Part shown: in pieces, positions 53,184 through 61,190 of the stretch
Layout: every line of letters begins with the position of its first letter
Numbering within the stretch: position 1 is the stretch's first letter
Source of the DNA: CAMFTQ01 sp051881615
GTDB lineage: Bacteria > Bacillota > Clostridia > Oscillospirales > Acutalibacteraceae
Assembly: GCA_051881615.1 (NCBI GenBank)
Contig: JBJEQF010000013.1
Location: forward strand, 89,363 to 153,362
Direction of reading: 5' to 3'
DNA: 64,000 nucleotides
Translations under genes and position numbers: made by a program
Notes under the pieces: model-generated
Told to the model about the DNA's origin: nothing
Database searches by the model: none
Seen by the model: only the letters and a program-made list of their open reading frames with translations

Positions 53184-53948
53184 TCAATAATTTACCTTGT
53201 TAAGGTACAAGCCGCAGGCAGGAGCCGTAGGCCCTGCAAAGCTTCTGTCCTTTTTTTCAATAATTTCCCTTATACCGTCAGGCGGTATTTTCCCCTGCTG
53301 AACACGCAAAAGCGTTCCAACCATAATTCTTACCATATTATATAAAAAGCCGTCAGCCTCTACCGTCATAGTGACCATATCGCCGTCACGTGTAACAGAA
53401 AAGTGCTTTACATCTCTGACAAAATCGCCCTTTACCCTGCAATCAAGCGTACAAAAGGACGTGTAATCAAACCTGCCGACATATTGCTGTGCCGATTTGT
53501 TGAGCATTTCCTCGTCTATTTTGTAGCGGTAGTGAAGAGCTAAATTATCAAGAAACGGATTTCTGATTTCACTGTTCCAGATTTTATATATATACTGCTT
53601 GCTTTTACAGCTGTAGCGAGCGTGAAAGTCAAGCGGTACCTCCTTTGCGTCAAGCACTGCAATACTGCTCGGCAGAAATCTGTTAAGAGCCATTTTTAGC
53701 CTTAACGGAGGTATTTGGTGCGTAGTTTTCAGGCTTATGCAATACATATTTGCGTGAACGCCCGAATCTGTTCTGCTGCAGCCCTTTATGTCAACGCTTT
53801 GATTTATAATTTTTGCAAGCGCATTCTGAAAAACCTCCTGCACCGTCACAGCGTTTTGCTGTATCTGCCAGCCGTGATAAAGGCTGCCGTTGTATGAAAT
53901 TGTAAGTAGTATATTTCTTAAAGCGGTGCTGTCAGAAATGTGTTGCAT
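53184..53948 (-). CDS. truA: tRNA pseudouridine(38-40) synthase
   Basis: Modifies uridines 38-40 in the tRNA anticodon arm. 254 residues from the ATG at 53948 (MQHISDSTALRNILLTISY), following CAGGGGTGG; the frame extends 114 nt upstream into ecfT. The catalytic Asp is in KGCSRTDSGVHA; MVRIMVGTLLRV and FAGPTAPACGLYL are family motifs. Start overlaps the ecfT end by 31 nt. ecfA1-ecfA2-ecfT-truA order is common in Bacillota. Confidence 0.94.
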   Translation of the reverse strand: MQHISDSTALRNILLTISYNGSLYHGWQIQQNAVTVQEVFQNALAKIINQSVDIKGCSRTDSGVHANMYCISLKTTHQIPPLRLKMALNRFLPSSIAVLDAKEVPLDFHARYSCKSKQYIYKIWNSEIRNPFLDNLALHYRYKIDEEMLNKSAQQYVGRFDYTSFCTLDCRVKGDFVRDVKHFSVTRDGDMVTMTVEADGFLYNMVRIMVGTLLRVQQGKIPPDGIREIIEKKDRSFAGPTAPACGLYLNKVNY

Positions 53949-54730
53949 AAAACCACCCCTGTGAAAACAATCGAAACGACTGCAAAGGCTATTATATCTC
54001 TTGACTTTAGGTGCAGAACCTTCATTCTTGTTCTGCCGCTGCCGCCCTGATAACAGCGGCACTCCATAGCTGTAGCAAGCTCAATGGCTCGTCTGAAGGC
54101 TGATACTATAAGAGGTATCAGAACCGGCAGAAGCGCCTTTGCCCTTTTGATAATTCCACCCGTTTCCATATCTGCTCCACGAGCTTTCTGCGCCTGCATA
54201 ATTTTGTCTGTTTCTTCGAGCAGAGTTGGAATAAAGCGCAGAGCAATCGACATCATAAGAGCTATTTCGTGAACCTTTATGTGAAACACCTTGAGCGGCT
54301 TCATAAGCCTTTCTATAGCGTCTGTTAAATCTGTAGGCGATGTTGTAAACGTAAGCGACGAGCTTATAATAATCAGGCAGATAATTCTGACTGTGACAAA
54401 AACTGCATTGTTTATGCCGTTTTGAGTAATTTTTAAAAATCCAAGCTGATAAATCGGCTCGCCTGTGCCGTAAAAGATATTAAGCACAGACGTAAACACA
54501 ACTATCATTATTATCATTTTAAGGCTTTTAAGGTACAGCTTTACAGGAACACCGCTTAAAAGCATAATGATAATTGTTGCAGCAGCGGCGATTATCAGCG
54601 AATAATAATTAAAGGTACAGAAAATCATCACGATAAACGCTATAAGCATTACTATTTTTGCACGAGGGTCAATTTTGTGAAGCAACGAATTACCCGGAAA
54701 AAACTGACCGATAGTTACATCTCTCAGCAT
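53918..54730 (-). CDS. ecfT: energy-coupling factor transporter membrane subunit
   Basis: Membrane scaffold of the ECF vitamin/metal uptake complex. 270 residues with five to six membrane helices and the coupling motifs QKARGADMETGG and IELATAMECRCYQGG (two Ala-Arg-Gly-like helices that touch the ATPases). AAAAGGAGG precedes the ATG, which overlaps ecfA2 by 7 nt. The substrate-binding S component is not in the window, so the module probably serves several S proteins. Confidence 0.93.
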   Translation of the reverse strand: MLRDVTIGQFFPGNSLLHKIDPRAKIVMLIAFIVMIFCTFNYYSLIIAAAATIIIMLLSGVPVKLYLKSLKMIIMIVVFTSVLNIFYGTGEPIYQLGFLKITQNGINNAVFVTVRIICLIIISSSLTFTTSPTDLTDAIERLMKPLKVFHIKVHEIALMMSIALRFIPTLLEETDKIMQAQKARGADMETGGIIKRAKALLPVLIPLIVSAFRRAIELATAMECRCYQGGSGRTRMKVLHLKSRDIIAFAVVSIVFTGVVLCNTFLTAPL

Positions 54731-55590
54731 TTTTTGCCCTCCTTTTCAAGGAGCGAGCAAAGCTCTGAAAAAGCCTGATCAACGGTGAGTATTCCGTCAG
54801 AGATGTCATAGCCTTTGTCCTTTAATACTGTCATAATCTTTGTAATCTGCGGTACACGAAGTCCCATTTTTTCAAGCTCGTCACCGTGTGAAAAGACCTT
54901 TTTTGTATCGTCAAGCATAAATATTTCTGAGCTGTTCATAACAAGCACTCTGTCGCAAATTCTTGCAACGTCCTCCATACTGTGAGATACAAGTATAACG
55001 GTATTGTTTCTTTTTTTGTGATAGTCCGTAATACGGTCAAGCAGTGCTTCTCTTCCCATCGGGTCCAAGCCTGCTGTCGGCTCGTCAAGGATAAGAACGT
55101 CAGGGTCCATCGCAATTACGCCTGCAATAGCCGCACGCCGCTTTTCACCGCCCGACAAATCAAACGGAGATTTATTAAGAAGATTTCTGTCAAGTCCTGC
55201 AAAGTCGGCGGCTTCTAAAACAGACGCTTCAAGCTCCTTACCTGTTTGTCCCATATTAGAAGGGCCGAAGGCTATATCCTTGTAAACTGTTTCCTCAAAA
55301 AGCTGATATTCGGGATACTGAAATACCATTCCCACCTGAAAGCGTACAGACCTTAAATCCTTTTTATTTTCAAAAATATCCTTACCCTTTAACAGCACCT
55401 TGCCCGAGGTCGGTGTGATAAGACCGTTTAGCATCTGAACAAGCGTTGATTTGCCCGAGCCTGTGTGACCTATTATGCCTAAAAGCTCGCCCTGTCTTAT
55501 CTTAATACTCACATTATCGACAGCCGTCTTTTCAATCGGAGTGTTAATGCCGTATGTAAAGGTAAGATTCTGCGTTTCAATCACATACAT
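54724..55590 (-). CDS. ecfA2: energy-coupling factor ATPase 2
   Basis: ABC ATPase of the ECF transporter. 288 residues from the ATG at 55590, which shares one base with the ecfA1 stop (TGATG). Walker A GHTGSGKST, Q-loop MVFQYPEYQLFEETV, signature LSGGEKRRAAIAG, Walker B DVLILDEPTAGLD. The Q-loop FQYPEYQLF is typical of EcfA2. Confidence 0.93.
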   Translation of the reverse strand: MYVIETQNLTFTYGINTPIEKTAVDNVSIKIRQGELLGIIGHTGSGKSTLVQMLNGLITPTSGKVLLKGKDIFENKKDLRSVRFQVGMVFQYPEYQLFEETVYKDIAFGPSNMGQTGKELEASVLEAADFAGLDRNLLNKSPFDLSGGEKRRAAIAGVIAMDPDVLILDEPTAGLDPMGREALLDRITDYHKKRNNTVILVSHSMEDVARICDRVLVMNSSEIFMLDDTKKVFSHGDELEKMGLRVPQITKIMTVLKDKGYDISDGILTVDQAFSELCSLLEKEGKKC

Positions 55591-56426
55591 CAAAGAATAC
55601 CCCCTAACAGCTCTACAGCCTCTTCTTCATTCAAAGGCATTCTGTCGATTTTTACACCGCAGGATTTAAGCCTGTATGCAAGCTCTGTTGCTTGCGGTAC
55701 ATCAAGCCTGTGCTTTTTTAAAAGCTCCACCTGTGAGAACACATCACGTGGTGTGCCCTGTGTAATAATTTCGCCGTTGTCCATTACTACAATTCTGTCG
55801 GCAAGCACAGCCTCGTCCATATAGTGCGTAATAAGCACTACCGTTATATTCATCTCTTTATTTAAACGCATAACAGCGTCAAGCACCTCTTGCCTGCCCT
55901 GAGGGTCAAGCATTGCTGTCGGCTCGTCAAGAACAATACACTCAGGCTGCATTGCGATAATTCCTGCAATAGCAACACGCTGTTTCTGTCCTCCGCTTAG
56001 CTTAAACGATGCGTGTGTGCGGTAGTCGTACATATCGACAGCCTTCAGTGCGCTGTCAACACGCTTTCTGATTTCCTGCGGCTTTATACCGAGATTTTCA
56101 GGTCCGAAGGCTACGTCCTCCTCAACAATACTTGCTACAAGCTGGTTGTCGGGATTTTGCAGAACAAGACCTACCTTTTTGCGGATGTCAAAGCATTTTG
56201 ATTCATCAGACGTGTCAATACCGTCAATATACACCTTACCGTCATTCGGCACCAAAAGAGCGTTCAACAGCTTTGCCATTGTCGATTTACCTGAACCGTT
56301 ATGCCCTAAAAGTGCTACAAATTCGCCCTTTTTTATACTAAGCGAAACACCGTTTAGTACGTTCTTTTTATTATGCTCTTCACCGTCATATCTGAATATA
56401 ACGTCCTTTGCAAAGATAAAATCCAT
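55590..56426 (-). CDS. ecfA1: energy-coupling factor ATPase 1
   Basis: ABC ATPase partner of EcfA2. 278 residues from the ATG at 56426 (MDFIFAKDVIFRYDG), after CGGAGG; the frame runs 99 nt further up into the previous gene. Walker A GHNGSGKST, Q-loop VLQNPDNQLVASIVEEDVAF, signature LSGGQKQRVAIAG, Walker B CIVLDEPTAMLD. First gene of the ecf operon. Confidence 0.93.
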   Translation of the reverse strand: MDFIFAKDVIFRYDGEEHNKKNVLNGVSLSIKKGEFVALLGHNGSGKSTMAKLLNALLVPNDGKVYIDGIDTSDESKCFDIRKKVGLVLQNPDNQLVASIVEEDVAFGPENLGIKPQEIRKRVDSALKAVDMYDYRTHASFKLSGGQKQRVAIAGIIAMQPECIVLDEPTAMLDPQGRQEVLDAVMRLNKEMNITVVLITHYMDEAVLADRIVVMDNGEIITQGTPRDVFSQVELLKKHRLDVPQATELAYRLKSCGVKIDRMPLNEEEAVELLGGIL

Positions 56427-56466
56427 TCTGTTGAAAATCCTCCGTAAAATACCGCAGAAAGCCTTG

Positions 56467-57330
56467 TTACCTTTCCCAGATTGCTGTAGAACCGCAGGGC
56501 AGTACAAGTCCCGAGGTCTGAACATTTAGCCCTATCTCGTCCGAGCTTACTCTGCCTCCACGCTTTTTCTGCAAAAGCTCTGACAGCAGATACTGCATAA
56601 CGGCAGGTGAAAGTCCCGTTGTATATGAATTAAGAATAAAAAATTCTGCATTATCAGAAAGCACCGTATCGCAAAGCTGTATCAGCGAATAAAGCTGATC
56701 CTCAAGGTGCCACACCTCTCCGCCCGGCCCTCTGCCGTAGGAGGGCGGATCCATTATAATGCCGTCATATTTGTTGCCTCGCCTTTGTTCACGCTGAACA
56801 AACTTTATGCAGTCGTCAACAAGCCAGCGCACCGGTCTGTCGGCAATATTGCTTGATGTGGCGTTTTCTCTTGCCCACTGCACCATTCCCTTTGAAGCGT
56901 CAACATGACAAACTTTAGCTCCTGCCTTCATACAGGCAAGCGTTGCACAGCCTGTGTAGCCGAAAAGATTTAAAACGCTTAGCTGTCTGCCTGATGACTT
57001 GATTTTTTCTGAAACAAAATCCCAGTTTACCGCCTGCTCGGGGAAAACTCCCGTATGCTTAAATCCCATAGGCTTTATGTTAAAGACAAGCTCGCCGTAG
57101 CTTATTGTCCATCTGTCGGGGATTTTTTTGTAAACCTGCCACTTACCGCCGCCCGAGGAGCTTCTGCTGTAACGTGCGTGAGCCTGCTTCCACAAAGGAT
57201 TTTTTCTTTCTGTGTTCCAGATTATCTGTGGGTCGGGGCGGATAAGCGTAATGTCGCCCCACTGCTCAAGCCTTTCGCCCGATGAAGCGTCTATAAGTTT
57301 GTAGTCCTGCCAATTATCGGATACTCGCAT
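56467..57330 (-). CDS. class I SAM-dependent (rRNA cytosine-type) methyltransferase
   Basis: 287 residues. SAM motif VLNLFGYTGCATLACMKAG, VCHVDASKGMVQWAREN, and DGIIMDPPSYGRGPGGEVW match the RlmI/RlmK-like methyltransferases that modify 23S rRNA. The N-terminal PUA domain of RlmI is missing; an S4-like or small beta region takes the first ~80 residues. Exact target unknown. Lies between glmM and ecfA1, 26 nt after the former. Confidence 0.82.
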   Translation of the reverse strand: MRVSDNWQDYKLIDASSGERLEQWGDITLIRPDPQIIWNTERKNPLWKQAHARYSRSSSGGGKWQVYKKIPDRWTISYGELVFNIKPMGFKHTGVFPEQAVNWDFVSEKIKSSGRQLSVLNLFGYTGCATLACMKAGAKVCHVDASKGMVQWARENATSSNIADRPVRWLVDDCIKFVQREQRRGNKYDGIIMDPPSYGRGPGGEVWHLEDQLYSLIQLCDTVLSDNAEFFILNSYTTGLSPAVMQYLLSELLQKKRGGRVSSDEIGLNVQTSGLVLPCGSTAIWER

Positions 57331-57355
57331 CTTATTCTCCGTTTCGTAAAAGTTA

Positions 57356-58705
57356 TTAACCTAATCTTTTCTTTACTAAATCTGCAACCTCTTGTGCAAG
57401 TGAAGCGATTTCTTCTTCGTTTTCGCCCTCAAGCATTACACGAACAAGCGGTTCTGTGCCTGACGCACGAACAAGTATTCTGCCACGCTCGCCGAGTGTT
57501 TCGGCAACACGCTTGATTTCTGCCTTGATTTCCTTATCAGTGTAAAAGGCGATTTTGCCCTCGTTGCTGATTTTTACATTTATTAGCACCTGAGGATAAC
57601 GCTGCATTAAAGAAGCAAGTGAGCTTAGCTTTTCTTTTGTTCTGTTTACAATGCTTGCAAGGTGCGCACCTGTCAGCTCGCCGTCGCCTGTAGTTGAGTA
57701 ATCAAGGAAAATTACGTGTCCCGACTGCTCACCGCCGATGTTGTAGCCTTCTCTTAGCATTTCCTCTAAAACGTATCTGTCGCCGACCTTTGTTGAAACG
57801 AACTTCATACCGTTAGCGTCACAGAATTTGTTAAAGCCCATATTTGTCATAACTGTGCCTACAACTGTGTCCTTTTTCAGAAGTCCACGCTTTTTAAGGT
57901 CAGCGGCACAGATTGCGATAAGGTAGTCGCCGTCAACAAGCTCGCCGTTTTCGTCAACAGCAAGGCATCTGTCTGCGTCACCGTCAAAGGCAAGACCTAA
58001 GTCGAGCTTGTTGTCCTTAACGTACTGCATCAGATTTTCTATATGAGTTGAACCGCAGTCACGGTTGATGTTGTCACCGTCAGGCTTGTCAGACAGCATA
58101 TGACATTTTGCGCCAAGCTTTGTAAACAGCTTTTCAGCCGTTCTTGATGATGAGCCGTTTGAACAGTCAAGCGCAAGCTCCATACCCGACAGATCATAAT
58201 CAACGGTTGAAACAACGTGGTCAATATAATCATCAGCCGCCGACTGAGCGTAAGATACTGTGCCGATTTCGTTGTCCTTAGGTATAAAGTAAGGCTCTGC
58301 GTGGTCAAGCACGATAGCCTCAATCTGCTCCTCAAGTCCGTCGTGAAGCTTGTAGCCGTCCTCGTTAAAAATTTTAATTCCGTTAAATTCAAAAGGATTG
58401 TGTGATGCAGAAATCATAATTCCTGCGTCTGCCTTATACTTTCCTACAAGGTAAGCAACGGCAGGAGTAGGCACAACGCCTAAAAGCATAACGTTTGCAC
58501 CTACAGAGCAAAGTCCTGCAATAAGCGCACCTTCGAGCATATCTCCCGAACGGCGTGTGTCCTTGCCGATTAAAAATGTAGGATGCTTTACATCGTCATT
58601 TATAAGCACCATAGCAGTTGCTCTGCCTATGTTCATAGCAAGCTCACAGGTAAGCTCCTTGTTTGCAATACCTCTTGCGCCGTCTGTACCGAAAAGTCTT
58701 CCCAT
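57356..58705 (-). CDS. glmM: phosphoglucosamine mutase
   Basis: Interconverts glucosamine 6- and 1-phosphate for UDP-GlcNAc and cell-wall synthesis. 449 residues, family length. Start MGRLFGTDGARGIAN, phosphoserine loop ISASHNPFEFNG (S about 100), metal loop DGDADRC, sugar-binding GGEQSGHV, and phosphate site RASGTEPLVRVMLE. CGGAGG precedes the ATG. Follows ruvB on the same strand. Confidence 0.95.
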   Translation of the reverse strand: MGRLFGTDGARGIANKELTCELAMNIGRATAMVLINDDVKHPTFLIGKDTRRSGDMLEGALIAGLCSVGANVMLLGVVPTPAVAYLVGKYKADAGIMISASHNPFEFNGIKIFNEDGYKLHDGLEEQIEAIVLDHAEPYFIPKDNEIGTVSYAQSAADDYIDHVVSTVDYDLSGMELALDCSNGSSSRTAEKLFTKLGAKCHMLSDKPDGDNINRDCGSTHIENLMQYVKDNKLDLGLAFDGDADRCLAVDENGELVDGDYLIAICAADLKKRGLLKKDTVVGTVMTNMGFNKFCDANGMKFVSTKVGDRYVLEEMLREGYNIGGEQSGHVIFLDYSTTGDGELTGAHLASIVNRTKEKLSSLASLMQRYPQVLINVKISNEGKIAFYTDKEIKAEIKRVAETLGERGRILVRASGTEPLVRVMLEGENEEEIASLAQEVADLVKKRLG

Positions 58706-58732
58706 AATAATTCCTCCGTAAATATAATATGT

Positions 58733-59812
58733 TTATTGTTCGTCTTTATCATTAAAAAGCGTAACCTGTGAAGCAAAAGCGTCACTTGGCACCTTGTAGC
58801 CTAAATGCTCGTATGCCTGTGCCGTTACGCATCTGCCTCGTGGCGTTCTGTTTAAAAAGCCTATCTGCATAAGATACGGCTCATAAACGTCCTCAATAGT
58901 AACAGCCTCCTCGCCTATTGCGGCGGCAAGCGTTTCAACTCCGACAGGGCCTCCTCTGTAAAAGCGTATCATAGCGTCTAACATTCTTCTGTCGTTTGCA
59001 TCAAGTCCAAGCTCGTCAATTTCGAGCCTGTCAAGCGCCAGCTGTGCCGTTTCACAGGTAATTACGCCGTCAGACATAACCTGTGCAAAGTCACGCACAC
59101 GCTTTAGCAGTCTGTTGGCAATTCGGGGAGTTCCTCTTGAACGTGATGCAATTTCGAGCGCACCGTCAGAGTCAATCTCTATGCCCAGAATTCCTGCACT
59201 TCTTGTGACAATTCCTGCAAGCTCCTCGGGCGAGTACAGCTCAAGCCTTAAAACTACGCCGAAGCGGTCACGAAGCGGCGCTGTGAGCTGTCCTGCCCTT
59301 GTTGTTGCGCCTACAAGCGTGAATTTCGGCAGCGGCAGATGATAAGAAGCCGCCATTTGTCCCTTGCCTGTGATTATATCTATGGCAAAGTCCTCCATAG
59401 AGGGATATAAAATTTCCTCAACAGAACGGTTTAAGCGGTGAATTTCGTCAATAAAAAGCACGTCGCCGTGATTGAGGTTTGTAAGCAGTGAGGCAAGGTC
59501 GCCCGGCTTTTCAATAGCAGGACCCGATGTAATTCTGAGCGACACGCCTAACTCGTTTGCGATAATGCCTGCAAGCGTTGTCTTACCTAGTCCCGGAGGG
59601 CCGTACAAAAGCACGTGGTCGAGCGTTTCGTTTCTCTGCTTTGCCGCCTCGATAAAAATTTTAAGGTTTTCCTTAACCTTTTCCTGTCCCACATACTCGT
59701 CAAGCGTTTTAGGTCGCAGTGGGTTTTCACCGTCTGCTATATCCTCGGGTATCTCCTGAGTATCCATTATTCTGTTTTCAAAATCAAATTCATCTGAAAA
59801 ATCCATATTCAT
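58733..59812 (-). CDS. ruvB: Holliday junction branch-migration ATPase
   Basis: AAA+ motor that drives branch migration with RuvA. 359 residues: Walker A YGPPGLGKTTLA, Walker B LFIDEIHRLNRSVEE, sensor 1 VGATTRAGQLTAPLRDRFG, and a C-terminal winged helix with RTPRGRCVTAQAYEHLG. Its start overlaps the ruvA stop by one base, typical of the ruvAB operon. Confidence 0.96.
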   Translation of the reverse strand: MNMDFSDEFDFENRIMDTQEIPEDIADGENPLRPKTLDEYVGQEKVKENLKIFIEAAKQRNETLDHVLLYGPPGLGKTTLAGIIANELGVSLRITSGPAIEKPGDLASLLTNLNHGDVLFIDEIHRLNRSVEEILYPSMEDFAIDIITGKGQMAASYHLPLPKFTLVGATTRAGQLTAPLRDRFGVVLRLELYSPEELAGIVTRSAGILGIEIDSDGALEIASRSRGTPRIANRLLKRVRDFAQVMSDGVITCETAQLALDRLEIDELGLDANDRRMLDAMIRFYRGGPVGVETLAAAIGEEAVTIEDVYEPYLMQIGFLNRTPRGRCVTAQAYEHLGYKVPSDAFASQVTLFNDKDEQ

Positions 59813-60414
59813 TATTTTTTACCCATTCTCTTTAATGTTTCTGCTATGAGCCTTTCTACAGGCAGACTGCCGTCAAGAGTTGACAATACAGGTGATACAT
59901 CTGCCGTTGTGTAGCCGAGTACAGACAGAGCTTCTATCGCCTTTGAAACGTTTGACGACGACATCAAAGCTACACCGCTGTCCTCAAAAAAGCTTACGCC
60001 CTCGCCGCTTGTTATTCCCTTGATTTTATCCTTTAGCTCAAGAATTATCCTCTGCGCAAGCTTTGCTCCTACTCCGTTTGCACGTGTTATTGTCTTGCTG
60101 TCGTTTGAGGCTATAGCCATAACCGTCTGCTCGGGCGTCAGCACCGACAGCACCGCAAGACCGACCTTAGGCCCTACTCCGCTTACGCTTATAAGCAGCT
60201 TAAAGCATTCAAGCTCTGTCATTGTTGCAAAGCCGAAAAGCTCGATAGCGTCCTCTCGCACGTTCATATATGTGTAAAGCGTAACCTCTGTGCCGAGCTT
60301 TATGCTTTTTAGTGTGTTAAGCGTTGTCTGACAGCGAAAGCCTACTCCGCCGCATTCTATTACGGCAAAGCTCTGCTCAGTGTGCAGTAATTTGCCCCTT
60401 ACGCTGTATAGCAT
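59812..60414 (-). CDS. ruvA: Holliday junction DNA-binding protein
   Basis: Binds four-way junctions and loads RuvB. 200 residues: OB-fold start MLYSVRGKLLHTEQSFAVIE, helix-hairpin-helix motifs LISVSGVGPKVGLAVLS and ANGVGAKLAQRIILELKDK, flexible linker, and a C-terminal RuvB-binding domain (KAIEALSVLGYTTADV). AAAGGGG precedes the ATG. Between ruvC and ruvB. Confidence 0.95.
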   Translation of the reverse strand: MLYSVRGKLLHTEQSFAVIECGGVGFRCQTTLNTLKSIKLGTEVTLYTYMNVREDAIELFGFATMTELECFKLLISVSGVGPKVGLAVLSVLTPEQTVMAIASNDSKTITRANGVGAKLAQRIILELKDKIKGITSGEGVSFFEDSGVALMSSSNVSKAIEALSVLGYTTADVSPVLSTLDGSLPVERLIAETLKRMGKK

Positions 60415-60443
60415 ACACTCACCCCTTTAAGGTATAGTAATTA

Positions 60444-60959
60444 TCATCTTAGGTGAATATCAGATTTCATCATCTGCTGTCTTAAATATGTTCCTGATGC
60501 CTGTGTGTGGCATATTGCAATAGCAAGTGCGTCAGCTGTATCGTCAGGCTTTGGGACTTCCGATAGCTTTAAAAGTCTACGTGTCATTTCCATTACCTGC
60601 GGTTTTTTTGCCTTGCCGTAGCCTGTTACGGCTGTTTTTACCTGCAGAGGCGTATATTCAAAAATGGGTACTCCCTGTTTTTGAGCCGCCAAAAGTGTAA
60701 CTCCCCTTGCCTGTGCAACCTTTATAGCCGTTTTTTGGTTTGTCTGAAAATAGAGCTTTTCTATCGCCATAGCGTCAGGCTTGCATTTTTGAATAATCTC
60801 ACTGCACCTGTCGTAGATAATCTCAAGACGTCTGTTAAAATCTGTGTCTGCGTCTGTTGTGATTGCTCCGAACCCTATCGGACGATAGCTGTTATTGTGA
60901 AAATAAATTGCCCCGTAGCCGACTATGGCATAACCCGGATCAATACCCAAGACTACCAT
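60444..60959 (-). CDS. ruvC: Holliday junction resolvase
   Basis: Nicks Holliday junctions symmetrically. 171 residues. Catalytic acids visible: D6 in LGIDPGYAIVGYG, E in MAIEKLYFQTN, and the Asp pair in KPDDTADALAIAICH. GGAAGGAG precedes the ATG. First gene of ruvC-ruvA-ruvB. Confidence 0.95.
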   Translation of the reverse strand: MVVLGIDPGYAIVGYGAIYFHNNSYRPIGFGAITTDADTDFNRRLEIIYDRCSEIIQKCKPDAMAIEKLYFQTNQKTAIKVAQARGVTLLAAQKQGVPIFEYTPLQVKTAVTGYGKAKKPQVMEMTRRLLKLSEVPKPDDTADALAIAICHTQASGTYLRQQMMKSDIHLR

Positions 60960-61106
60960 TTTGAAACTCCTTCCAAAAAAGAGTACAATTACTCATAATA
61001 ACGATAATTATACCACACAAAGGCTTAATAATCAATAAAATTTACCTACAGTTTTTATTGTCAACCGATAAACTTTATTGTCATATTTATTCATAGCATA
61101 AGCTAA

Positions 61107-61147
61107 AATAAAAACAGCCCTGCAGAAAGCTCTGCAAGGCTGTTGTC
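61107..61147 (-). terminator. intrinsic terminator of the amylase gene
   Basis: Stem AACAGCC-TGCAGA / TCTGCA-GGCTGTT with a bulged base on each side, followed on the minus strand by TTTTATTTT. About 45 nt past the amylase stop. Confidence 0.85.
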
Positions 61148-61190
61148 TTAGTATTATATACAGTTTTCTGTCGCTGTACTTAAACGGTTA